Origin: Pleurotus ostreatus/Saccharomyces cerevisiae fusant
Lineage: Eukaryota; Opisthokonta
DNA: 22,437 nucleotides
NCBI GenBank assembly: GCA_024196135.1
Contig: JAMQCK010000454.1
Span: 1 to 22,437, forward strand
Direction: 5' to 3'
Shown: piece by piece, positions 9,145 to 19,636 of the stretch
Layout of the letters: each line of letters begins with the position of its first letter
Position numbering within the stretch: the first letter of the stretch is position 1
Notes under the pieces: model-generated
Database searches by the model: none
Told to the model about the DNA's origin: nothing
What the model saw: the letters and a program-made list of their open reading frames with translations, nothing else
Program-made: the position numbers and the translations under genes

Positions 9145-11959
9145 ATGTCGTCTGCCCTCCTCGCTCGCTCCCTTCGTATCTCGGCATGCGCATGTCCTCG
9201 GAGAATAGCCAGCAGGCTTTACTCGTCCGGCCTCTCCGGCTCTGAGGTCGCAAGTCCGAGCGCACCAGCCGCAGACGCAGCAGAAGGGGCGGAAGCGCCC
9301 CGCAGGCGACGACGGACAAAGGCGTCTGCGGACGGGGATGAAGCCCCCAAGAAACCGAGGAAACGGGGCCGCAAGAAGGACTCCGAGAAAGACCTCACGC
9401 CAGAGGAGGAGTACATCGCCGGCAAGGTCGTCCACGGCTTCCTCGACCGGATCGCCTCCGCCGGCCCGCCCTCCGTCGAGGACCTCGAGCAGCTGCGCGC
9501 GAAGCCCTGCGCGCGCACGGATCAGCGCTACGAGCGCAAGTACCTCGAGCTGCTGGAGCGTCTGACCCGATCGTTCAACGTGAAGCAGCTGCAGCACTTC
9601 GCGGAGGAGTGCTATGGGCTGGACGGGCGTGTGAAGGGGAAGAGTAGGAGGAATAAGGCGGAGTGGGCGGCCTTGATTATGGAGGGGAAGTGGGGATGGC
9701 CCTCGTTAGGGGAGGTACAGAAGGAGCGCAGGGACTGGTCGGAGGTTGTGACGGAGTGTGCGTGTTCTGGACATGGGCTACTACTTCATGGATTGATCCA
9801 TACGTCCCCTACAGCATACCCACTTGACGCGCGCGAGGCATTCCTGCTGCTGGGACCCAATGGATCCAACCTCAAGAGCTTGTCCGTCCGACACAAAGTA
9901 CACTTGTCCTTCTCGTCAAGACCCCTCTCAGTTAAGGCCGAGGGCCTTCGCGGATCCATCTCACACCTACGAGAGGCGATCAAACATTTCCGTCAGGTAA
10001 ATCCCAATAGCGCAATACGTGAACCTATATTCACCTCGCGCAGGGCATTCTGGAGGACACCTTCGAGCTGCCAGTCGACAAGCCCATCAGCGATGATCTC
10101 TTGCATCGCATATCAAGGCGCGTCGGCGCGTACCTTCAGAACGAGCGTCCAGGCGTAGTAAGTTCTGTCAATACCACCCTCTTATCTTCACTAAACTTCG
10201 CCTGCAGGTCCGCATATCGTACCGCAAAGGCCACGAATCCGCCTTCGCCCAGGCTCAACGCCTCGTCGCGCGCAGCCTCTGCGAAACCGACCACACCCTC
10301 CACACCCCCGTCCTCGCCTACGCCCCCGCGGACATCAACAGCCTCAAGCCGCTGACGATGTTCCCGCAGGCCTACTCCCTCTACCCCTTCCTCTCGCCGC
10401 GATCCGTACCCTGGACGCTGAACGTTTCCGGCGCGTTCCGCGTGCGGAAGGTGGGCGACTGGCTGCGTGTGCATGGGGCGGAGGAGGTGGAGAGGACGGG
10501 CGGGTTGAGTGGGAGACAGGGGAGGAATATTGGGCTGGATGGGTGAGTGGGCTGGGTTGTGGTGCATGAAAAGATGCTGAGCTATGGCGGCAGCGAGCAT
10601 CATGATATTCGGGCGGCGCTTTTGCAGGCGTTGCCGGGGGATGCGCCGGAGGGATACCGGAGGACTGTCAGTGCTTCGTACGTATCTATCTACCTTGACT
10701 GAGGAGTGCCCTGACAATCGCGCTACCGCAGGACTGGCCACGTCCTCTTCACCCGACCACCAGCGAAGACGAGCACCCTCCTACCCCCCCTCGCGGGCAC
10801 CTGGTCCTTGAACGACTTCGCGAAATGGGTCGCGGAGAATGAGGCGGCGCATGTGTTTTCGTCCGAGTACGTTTGTCTTGCTTGAGCGTCGTTCGTTCTT
10901 GCTGAACTAAAGCCTCTGATAGTTTGCCCTCCCCGCTCCAAACCGCGGTACCGCAGAAGCAAGACCAGCTGCACCGTCTGATCTACCGCGCTGTAGACGG
11001 TGACGCAGAGGGGCATTTCATCACCGTGGAGGCACTCATGGAGAAGCTCGAGAAGAAGGCGAAGCCTGCTCAGGAGGAAAAAGCAAGCGCCGAGGCGACC
11101 ATCGAGGGGGAGGGTGCGAGGGCTGCGGCTGAGGCGGAGAAATCGGCTGAATCGGAGAGCGTTGAGGCGACTGAGGCGGAGGAAACGACCAAAGCAGCAG
11201 ATGTCGAGGCATCGACGGAGACCCTAGATGCGGAGGTTAAGGGCACTGCGCCTGCCCCGAAGTTGCATGTCACCTGCACGGCCGGCGTCGAGCGACAGTT
11301 GCAGGTCTTGCTACCTGACCGGTAAGGCACCCCCTTCGATCCCCTTGAAATTACTCACTCGAGCTCAATAGCCCTCTCGACTTGCAGTTCAGCGTCTCTG
11401 ACAGCCGCACTCTGGAGGCGGAGCAAATCCCTGATCCCTTAAAGCGCTACTTGGATGATCTGAATGCATTGTATGTCTATCTCTGCTCGATTCGCATATG
11501 CGACCATGACCTATGGCGGTCTGACCTTCCCTCAGCATCTCCGAAGGCGGCGACCGTACGCGGCCTATCACGCCCGTTATGGTCAAGCACGACGGTCGGA
11601 CCTACGTTGTGCACTCCAGCCAGAGCGTCGGACGCAGTACGGTTCCGCTCACGCACCGCGTCTTCAGCACGGACAGCGTCGAACACTCTGCCACAACCGC
11701 CGAAACGTCCGCTGGCCACGAGCCCGCCCCCACAGCTACCAAGGAGCGCGTCCTCGATCTCGAGGGCGGCGAGCGGACCAATGTCTGCCGCGTCGAGGTG
11801 CCCATAGGCGAGTCAGACGCCGAGTGGGAGGAGTTCCTGCGGACGTGCGATCGGTTGACGTGCCCTGCGTTGCCTGGGCAGGCGCCGAAGGCGAAGTTGG
11901 ATTTCGCTGCGCCGGCTGCGATGGAGGGCGAAGTAAAGGAGGGAGAGGAGAGGAGCTGA
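9145..11959 (+). CDS. SLS1: SLS1-like mitochondrial inner-membrane regulator (KH_SLS1-type)
   Basis: Nine exons: 9145-9757, 9815-9996, 10044-10157, 10208-10542, 10594-10677, 10732-10866, 10923-11321, 11372-11470 and 11536-11959; introns 47-65 nt; 794 aa. In yeast, Sls1 sits on the matrix side of the inner membrane and helps couple mitochondrial transcription with translation. Supporting features are an Arg/Ser/Ala-rich leader without acids (residues 1-28), a basic linker, the segment FNVKQLQHFAEECYGLDG followed by a Lys/Arg patch and WGWPSL, and a KH-like block AFLLLGPNGSNLKSLSVRHKVHLSF...AEGLRGS. Further conserved stretches follow, such as VRISYRKGHE and WTLNVSGAFRVRKVGDWLRVHG. Residues about 525-600 are an Ala/Glu low-complexity insert. 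The family call rests on the leader plus the N-terminal and KH blocks. Yeast Sls1 is somewhat shorter (about 640 aa), mostly explained by this insert and the linker. Confidence 0.88.
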
Positions 11960-12110
11960 AGAGGACTGCCCCATCATACGCATTACGCATTACCTACTAA
12001 TCGAACCGCACGAACACACTTCTCATCCTAGTCATTCCCCTGCAACCAAGAGAGGACATCGACGCGCGAGAGGCTGCCTCCTGCCAAGTCGAACCGTGAC
12101 ATATAAACGT

Positions 12111-12142
12111 GACACCGGGATCCCGGTTCCGCTCCCGGTGTC
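12111..12142. repeat. Perfect 10-bp inverted repeat (hairpin)
   Basis: GACACCGGGA at 12111-12120 pairs perfectly with TCCCGGTGTC at 12133-12142 across a 12-nt loop. The left arm also begins an overlapping 12-bp palindrome, CCGGGATCCCGG, at 12115-12126, so two alternative hairpins are possible. It lies about 150 nt past the SLS1 stop. It could be a structured RNA element or a protein-binding palindrome; no function is claimed. Confidence 0.6.
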
Positions 12143-12610
12143 AGGTCCGAAAGACAATAAGAATGCGCCCTGAGTCTCTCCGTCTCTCATGTTCTCTTGT
12201 TCCCCGCCTGCGAATGACCATATCCGTCGATGCTATCGCTGTCTCGTGCCGGAAAGACAATAAGCCATCCGGACGAAACGCCGCGGAACGCCTCCAAGGG
12301 GAAAGAGGCACGCCGAGATCGAGTCGGCGAGGAGGACTGCGCGATGACCTTCGTACTCCCCAGTGCTCCTCAACTCTCGTATACGAACCTTGCACCTTGG
12401 ATACGGTGGAAGGTAGTGCGGACAATGGAAGGGGACCTAGATGTGGACTATAAACGTTCACGCAGGCATGCAAGAAGCAACGCCATCTGTGATTGATATG
12501 CGCGCGACGGGTGCTCTTATTGTCTTACTATTGTTATGAACCCGGTGAATTCTCACTCACTATCAGGTGCGCACACTACTTTAGGCTCGCAGATCGCGTA
12601 TGAGGCTGTT

Positions 12611-12683
12611 CCCCACCCCCCACCCCCCATTCCCCCGTCCCTCTCCCCCTTCACATCCCCCCCTTCACGTTCCCCCCTTCCCC
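12611..12683 (-). promoter_or_regulatory. C-rich tract with G-quadruplex potential before the OPT gene
   Basis: The plus strand has nine runs of three to seven C within 73 bases, split by one to eight other bases; read on the minus strand these are G runs. This far exceeds the four G3 runs needed for a quadruplex. It lies 71-143 nt upstream of the OPT start, where fungal genes often have pyrimidine-rich promoter or leader tracts. Confidence 0.6.
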
Positions 12684-12753
12684 ATCCTCCTCCAAGGTCA
12701 GAGGATCCCATCCCCCATCCATCGCGCGCGACACATAGCAAGTACGCGCCGCC

Positions 12754-15700
12754 ATGGCCCAGTACGACCCCGATCAAGCCGTGCGCGACCACGCCCTCGG
12801 CGAGGCCGTCATCATCCCCTACGACGGCCCCATCACCACATCCCCCAACGCCCCGCAGAAGGCCTCCCGCCCCGACGTGCCCGAGGACATCGACGACATG
12901 CTCGAGCACTTGAACGATCCCAACTACGATTTGCGCCGCTCGTTCTTCAGCAGCAGCGTCGCGTCGGTGGACTTTGAGCTGGGTCTGCGCGATGCGCGGG
13001 GTGGATTGCATGCAAGGCCGGGCGCGGTGGCGGCGTTCGATCCGAATGCGGCGAGTGGGAGTGGTGGTGCGAGCGCGAGTGGGGCGCAGTGGGGCGCGTC
13101 TGGCAAGCCGGAGGGAAAGTGGACAGGCTCGGATTCTGAGTATGAGAGCGACCGGTACTCGACGGATCGGGCGGAGTCGAGGAATTCGACGGATATCGAG
13201 TTCGATGAGTACGTATCTGAGCTACCCTTTGCAATGCTCCTTGGCTTACAAGCCGTCTAGCGAGTCCCCGTACCCAGAAGTCCGTGCGTCAGTCGCGAGC
13301 ACCGATATGTGAGTTGTCCTGCCCGTCCCTATGACCGCCTGCTAATCCAGAACCAGCCCAACCATGCCCGTGAACACCTTCCGGATGTGGTTCTTGGGTC
13401 TGCTCGCGACCATCGTCGTTGCAGGACTCAACCAGCTCTATGAGATGCGCTGTATGTGTCACTTTCCTTCATGCATAACTGCGCTTTCGTTTCTGCATAC
13501 CTCATCTGATTTTGCCTCTCTTAGATCCCAACCTCTACATCACCGGCATCGTCGTCCAGCTTCTGACTCTTCCCCTTGGCAAGGCGCTCCAGTACATCCT
13601 TCCAACCTACATCTTCGTCGTCCCCTACCCTTGGGTCGGCCTCACTTGGGGCGCTCCTCGGGAGGATGGCGTAGACACGGACGAAAAGGCCGCAGGTGTG
13701 GATGAGTGTCCCTCCGACCTGAAGTCTGGCTTCAAGAAATATTTGTCGAAACCGAGGCTCGCTTGCGGTGTCTCCAACTGGCGCTTCACGCTCAACCCGG
13801 GACCGTTCACCATCAAGGAGCACGTCTGCATTACGGTCATGGCGAATATCGTGTCCAGTGGAGTCTATGCGAACGACGTTATTGCGAGCCAGAAGTTCTT
13901 CTACGAGCAGGAGGTCAGCTATGCGTATCAGGTGGGTATCGAGCGTCTTTCCCCGTTCTTCCCAACTGATCCCCTCTCCAGTACTGCATCGCCCTTGGCA
14001 CCCAGCTCGTCGGCTTCTCCATCGGCGGCCTCCTCCGCCCGCTCGTCGTCTGGCCCACCTCCATGATCTGGCCCGGCGCCCTCGTCAACTCCGCCCTCTT
14101 CAACACCCTCCACAAGAACTACGGCCAACGCGAAGGGCGCCACATGTCCCGCGAGCGCTTCTTCCTCTACGTCTTCGTCGGCAGCTTCCTGTGGTACTGG
14201 GTCCCCGGCTTCTTCTTCACGGGCCTGAGCGTGTTCAATTGGGTGTGCTGGATCGCGCCGCAGAACCAGGCGGTGAATGCGCTGTTTGGGACTCAGTCGG
14301 GCTTGGGGATGAGTTTTTGGTCGTTTGATTGGAGTATGATTGCGTATGTGGGGAGTCCGCTGGTGACGCCGTGGTGGACGGAGCTGAATGTGGTGGCGGC
14401 GCTTGTTATCATCATGTGGGGTGTGGTGCCGGCGATGTACTGTGCGTATCCTTCGTCCCTGTAGTTACGACTAGCATGCTGACGATTGGCCGTAGTCACC
14501 AACACCTGGCAGACGGGTTACTTCCCCATCAATTCGTCCAAGTCCTTCGACAACACTGCGTCGAAGTACGACCCAAGCGCGATCCTGACCGGCCTGCGCT
14601 TCGACGAGGACAAGTACAACGACTACTCGCGCCTATACATGCCCGCGACGCTCGCCATCGCCTACGGTATGCAGTTCGCTGCGCTCACCGCAGTGTTCGT
14701 GCACACTTTCCGTTCGTATCCATCTTGTTCTCTTCGTTCCACATGATCTCACCCACCCTCCAGTCTGGTTCCGCCGCGATATCGCCCGCCGCTGGCGCTC
14801 CTCCCTCCGCGACGAGCGCGACGTGCACTCCCGCCTCATGTCCGTTTACCCCGAGGTCAAGCAGACCTGGTACATCGGCGTCGGCCTCATCTCCCTCGTC
14901 TTCCTCTTCGTTGGCGTCGAGATCGGCGCGACGCAGCTGCCCATATGGGCGACCTTGATCGCATGCGCGCTCGCGGCGGTGCTGGCGGTGCCCGTCGCGA
15001 TGCTGCAGGCGATCACGAATCAGACGGTGCCGCTGCAGGTGTTCGACGAGCTGGTGGTGGGGTATATGTTGCCGGGGATGCCGATTGCGAACATGGTGTT
15101 CAAGTGCGTGGCGCATATTGGGACGAGTCAGGCGGTGTCGTTTGCTGGGGATTTGAAGTTGGGCCACTATATGAAGGTCAGTCTAAAGGTGCCGGTCGTG
15201 AGCCCAAAGAAGCTTACCATCGTGTAGGTTCCTCCCCGCGTCATGTTCAAAGTTCAGTGCGTCGCTGCCGCCGTAGGCACCGTCGTCTCCGTCGCCGTCC
15301 AAGACTGGGTCTACAACAACATCCCCGACGTCTGCACTGACGAGCAAAGCAACGGCTACACCTGCACCTCCTCCCGCACCTTCGCCACCGCCTCCCTCAT
15401 CTGGGGCGGTGTTGGCCCGCAGCGCATGTTCTCCCCCGGCGCGCCCTACTCCGGCCTCCTCTGGTTCTTCCTCATCGGCGGCGTCCTCCCCATCCCCTTC
15501 TACTTCCTCGCGCGCCGCTACCCGCTCTCCTTCTGGCGCTACATCAACATCCCGGTGTTCTTCGCGGGTGTGGGTGCGATGCCCCCGGCGACGGGGTCGA
15601 ACTTTGCGAGTTGGGCGCTTGTGGGCTTTGTCTTCAACTACTTCATAAGGAAGTATAGGACGGGATTTTGGATGCGATACAACTATATCATCAGCGCGGG

Positions 15701-15925
15701 GCTGGATGCGGGAGTGGCGGTCGCAATGGTTATTGTGTTCTTTGCGGTGCAGTTGCCGAAGGGCGGCACCATTGAGCTGGACTGGTGGGGGAATACGTGA
15801 GTTGTTTTGGCATGTGTTTGAGAGACCTTTGCTGACGATTTTGTAGGGGCTGGGCGAACACTATGGACGCGGACGGTGCTGCGCGACTAGAGCTCGCAGA
15901 CGGCGAGACCATCCCTTCCTGGTAG
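12754..15925 (+). CDS. OPT-family oligopeptide transporter
   Basis: Nine exons: 12754-13208, 13261-13308, 13351-13451, 13525-13931, 13982-14441, 14496-14711, 14764-15176, 15228-15796 and 15847-15925; introns 42-73 nt; 915 aa. The proton-coupled OPT family imports tetra- and pentapeptides or related compounds across the plasma membrane or vacuole. Family marks are SPYPEVRA (155-162) just before the first membrane segment (MPVNTFRMWFLGLLATIVVAG), the NPG motif (292-294, in LNPGPFTIKEH) and the KIPPR-type motif KVPPR (700-704). Many hydrophobic segments follow in the usual spacing, and the end, WAN then a short polar tail closing in IPSW, is typical. The N-terminal 150 residues are cytosolic, Ser/Asp/Glu-rich and likely phosphorylated. 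The substrate cannot be told from sequence; these proteins also carry glutathione or siderophores. Confidence 0.94.
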
Positions 15926-16658
15926 TTGCGCAGCGCTCTCTCCCCTCCTATCCATCATCCTCGTCATCGTTCTCATCCATCTATCCTCGTCTCTCTGGGA
16001 ATATGGGGTCTCTGTTTTCCAATGTATCATTATGACTGCATCCTATCTCTCCGATACCAACGTCTCACGACTTAACCCATGTAAAATGGGCTCTTACTAC
16101 TTCGTTCACGATTCACTGACATAAACTTGTACATCCTACCTTTTCACGCTTTGTACCAGGATCAAAGGATCTTCTGTACTTACTACTGACCAACATTTGG
16201 AATGAAAACAATGAAGACTTTGCGCATGTGTTGTTATAGGTCCCCGTTGTTGCCAGGGCGTGCCTTCATCCCCGCTCACTCCGCAAAACACACTCGAAAC
16301 ACCTTAACTAGAAAGATCGGTCGTCTCATTAGAGAAGCATTTACAAGTAAAGAGACATGAACACCGAAAGCCCAGTACCGGGGACATAAGTATCGTGAGG
16401 GTATACATATCCACATGAACGTCGACATATCGACATGGGCAGTCGATACTATCAACATGAATGGTCGTTATCATATATCGTCAGTGGTTGCAAGGTAATG
16501 CCGTGCAAGTCGCAGTGCATTAGCATGCAACGATGAATCCTTCCGTTTCCATTTCCTTTGTTCGTTGGTCGTCGGTCGGACTGTGGTATCGCAGGTCCAC
16601 CTTTCTTCTACTTCTTCGCATCTACTCACCTCCTCGACGTGTTGGACGAGTGGTATGT
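15926..16658. other. Convergent intergenic region (3' flanks of OPT and coiled-coil genes)
   Basis: These 733 bases lie between two converging genes, so they should hold both 3' UTRs. The first 90 bases are pyrimidine-rich. A weak inverted repeat (AGTATCG near 16387, CGATACT near 16443) surrounds GTCGACATATCGAC. No gene or RNA was recognised. Confidence 0.45.
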
Positions 16659-19069
16659 TTATTCATCCTCGCCCGTCCCGCTCATGCCAGCCGACCATAC
16701 GGTCGACCCGCTCCCCGCGCTCCTGCGACCACGGCGGCTCCCCGGACTCCGTCTTTGGATCTCGGTGAAGCCACTGCTGCCGCCCTTAGCGAGCTCCGCG
16801 CTAAGCTGTCGCTCTCGCGCATCCAGCGCCGCCAACGAGTTCTGCGCCTCCACATGCTCAAGCGCCTCCTGCGTCAGCCCCGGGTTCTCCGCGCCATTCC
16901 CCAACCCAGGCGAGGACAACGCCGAGTGCGTGTCGTTAGGATTGGGAGACCTCGGCCCAAAGAGCGACCACCGGCGCGCCGCCGAGGCCGTAGGCGTCGC
17001 AGACGACGTCGAGTGCGAACGCTGCACGCCCGCGGGGTTGGACGTGATCACAGGCGACGGCGCAGGCGCGGGCTCGTAGCCCATGAGCTTCATCGTCGCT
17101 TGCAGCCGCTCGCGCTCCTTCCTATCCTCCTCGTCCTCCTCCGTGTCCAGCTTCCGCGCGTTCACCGCCTGCCCGGGCTTGAGCTGCAGTGGGCGCAGCG
17201 TCGGCGCCTCGGGCTTCTTCTCCCCGCCGAACGGGTTGAGCGAACGCCAGTCGAAGGACATCGAGCGCCGGCTCGCGCGGGCGGAGGGCGAGGGGTTCGA
17301 CGGGCCGTCGAGCTTCGGGCTGAGGAAGCTGTTGCCGGAGCCCTTGGCGTCGGGCGTGGGGTTCGTGGACGACCGGCCGACGAAAGCGGATTGCGGGCGC
17401 GGCTTCGTGGGCATCTTGAAGGTGTCGAAGGTGGTGGGCGCGGGTGTCTTCGGCGTCGTCGGCTGCTTGTCGTAGTCGACGGCGAGGACGTGCTCGAAGC
17501 CCTCCTGCGCGAGGATGCGGTCGACGATCTTGGACGCGTACAGCGACAGCGCTTTGTTGGCGTCCTTGAGCGCCTTGACCTCGTTCCGCAGAGAGTCGAT
17601 GTCGTTGAGCGAGCCGCTGGGCTCCAGGGTGCCGGCGTTCTGCGCGCGCGTATCTGAGCCCTTCTTGCCGCGCTTCTTGTTACCGTTGACGACAGACTGG
17701 TCGTTGTCGAGGTTGGCGCTGCCGTCTAGGAAGTCCTTGTTCTCGGCGCGGCCGAGCTCGGCGGCGAGGTCGAGACCGGGGCCAGTAATGGGCAGGTCGG
17801 CCAGAGTCTCGCCACGAGGAGCGGGAGATTGCGAAGTGGACTGACCGCGTCTGCGACCCTTGCGACCACCGCGGGATGCAGGAGAGTCAGAGCGGTTGGC
17901 AGCCAGGCTGCGCTCAAGCTGCTGGTCGAGGGTCTCGGGGACGTGATCTTCCTCCTCAACCTTCTCCAATGTGCTGCGACCTGCGCTCCGAAGGCTGCCA
18001 CGGTCGCCACCGCTGTTCGACTCTTCCTCCTCGCTTTCCGAGTCGACGCTTGAGGAAGCGACACCCATAGAGTTCATGACATTGAACTGGCCGTTGAGAG
18101 TGCGCTCGCGGAGCAAGATCATGTAGCTCTCGTTCTCCTCCTGGAGCTCGTTGTTGACGCGCTTGAGGTCGTTAAGCTGGCCTTGAAGGAGGACAAGCGT
18201 GCTCTGCATGGACGAGTAGGAGGTGGACAGCGTGGAGAGCTCCAGGCGAAGGGAGGTCATCTCCGCGGGCTCCTCCTCGACCTCGATAGTCTCCTGCTTC
18301 GGCGTCGGCGGGCGGACAGATATCTTGGAAACCGTATCCGGCTCCTCATCGACATCCGTCTCGGGCTCGTCCGCTGGCGCTGACTCGCGATCCGCCTTCT
18401 TCGCCTGGCTGAGCGTCTGTATCCGGGACTTAAGGTGCTGCTCGTTGTCGTAGAACGCCTGCCGTTCAGCCTCGAACGTCGCCGTCTGCTCGCGGTCAGC
18501 GCGCGGCGCAGGAAGGACGCAGCTCGCCATACCTGCTCGTTGTACCTCCGCTGGAGGTCCCGCTTCTCCTTTTCGAGCTCGCGCACCTGCGTGCGGAGCT
18601 TCTCTGCGACCTCGATGCGCTGGGCGAGCTCCCTTTCGGACCTCTCCTGGTCAGCGTAGAGCTCGTTCAGCCGCGTCTCGGCGGCGTGTAGGGACGACGT
18701 GAGCTTGTCATTGTCGGAAGCGAGGGTAGAGATGGTCTGTTCCTTGTCCTGAACTTGGACCAAGAGCTGGGATATGTTAGTCGATGTACAATGCAATGGA
18801 AGCTGGCAACACACATGCTCCTTCTGCTCTACTTCTTGCTTCAACGCCGTCGCGAGTGATTCTTTGGTCTCCTGTCCTGCGGTCGGTGGTGTGGGTGCTC
18901 TGAGGGAATTGCGTCGGGCTGCACCGTTCCCGAGAGCCGAGGAGACACGCGGAGAAGCGGCGGCGCGTGCCGTTGCTCCCCGGGCTATGGACGCGCTTGT
19001 CGGGGAGCTGAGCGTGTTCCTGCGCCCACTGGGCGGCGTCGGACGTGGTACTGGGGCAGACATGGCCAT
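16659..19069 (-). CDS. Coiled-coil protein of unknown function, probably conserved in Dikarya
   Basis: Three exons: 19069-18815, 18766-18533 and 18485-16659; introns 48 and 47 nt; 771 aa. Residues 1-65 are a Ser/Pro/Ala/Arg-rich tail with RRNTL and RRNSL (possible basophilic kinase sites). Coiled coils follow at about 70-195 and 238-295. An acidic Ser/Glu block is at 310-345, and Lys/Arg-rich patches lie at 369-377 and 432-438. A compact helical block at 455-503 (core ANKALSLYASKIVDRILAQ, then EGFEHVLAVDY) resembles a conserved motif in fungal proteins often labelled only as M-protein-repeat or hypothetical; this is from memory and uncertain. A later SFDWRSLNPFGG motif precedes a disordered Pro/Ser tail. 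The build suggests a cytoskeletal or cortical scaffold, but I assign no function. ATG 19069 is the first in frame after an upstream stop near 19200. Confidence 0.8.
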
Positions 19070-19636
19070 TTCGTGTGCGGATGGTGGTGGTTTCGAATTC
19101 GGAGCGGCTCCTCGTCGTCCGTTGTCTCGCCGAATTATGTCTTCCGCTTTTCGCTTGCCTCCTGACGATGACAACCGGCGACCGTCCTGGCCTCAGGCCG
19201 TGTGAAAAGGGTACACAGAGAAGGAAAAGAAGAAAGAAAGCGCTCGAGGACGTCGGACACGTCGACGGCGAAACAGAAACGCGATTCCGCCCAAATGTGA
19301 TGGTGCTAGCGGGAGCTGCGGCACGACGCCAAGCACGTGGGACTCGGCACTCTCCGCATCTGACCATGCCCTCAGGAACGGCGGCCGGCATGGCACCATG
19401 CTTGTCCTGCTGGTGCTTCCATTTCAGAGATACAGCTATTGACGACCTCTTGAAGTAGGAACACCTTCCCACTGTGAGGAAGTTATACGGTTTGAAGAAG
19501 TTCGGCATATTCCTTTTTTTGTCACATGATCAGTTCATTTTGATCCCGACGCACGTGCGCGTCCGAGTCTTCTGAACTTCTCCAGAGCCACCAAAGTGCT
19601 CTTCTCTTCGCTCTTTACGCGGTCATTTCCTGGGCC
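19070..19636. promoter_or_regulatory. Divergent promoter region of coiled-coil gene and XRCC2-like gene
   Basis: These 567 bases lie between two divergent starts. CACGTG boxes, the core site for bHLH factors, occur at 19334-19339 and 19552-19557. The second is the centre of a 10-bp palindrome, CGCACGTGCG (19550-19559), about 80 nt before the XRCC2-like start. A T-rich run is at 19511-19520. Open frames inside the region have no recognisable protein content. Confidence 0.5.

Larger units (their letters stand above)
11960..12753. other. Intergenic region, SLS1 3' flank and OPT promoter
   Basis: These 794 bases have no supported gene. They hold a perfect inverted repeat (12111-12142), three copies of a short AAGACAATAAG word (12149-12161 and 12252-12264 direct, 12515-12525 inverted) and a C-rich tract (12611-12683). 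Short frames here have no recognisable content. Confidence 0.5.

Noticed and set aside
11000..11330. Arg-rich and Ser/Ala-rich frames opposite or beside the SLS1 insert
   Set aside because: They are shadows of the Ala/Glu low-complexity coding segment in other frames.
12536..12977. Pro/His/Arg-rich frames over the OPT promoter and start
   Set aside because: They come from the C-rich tract and from other frames of OPT exon 1; no domain or start context supports them.
16380..16455. Weak inverted repeat AGTATCG...CGATACT around GTCGACATATCGAC
   Set aside because: Seven-base arms 50 bases apart are within chance expectation for this region.
19045..19508. Frames of 137 codons (plus) and 243 codons (minus, spanning 18777-19508) in the divergent promoter
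   Set aside because: No recognisable content; the minus frame overlaps coiled-coil exon 1 in a different frame and both run through non-conserved-looking sequence.
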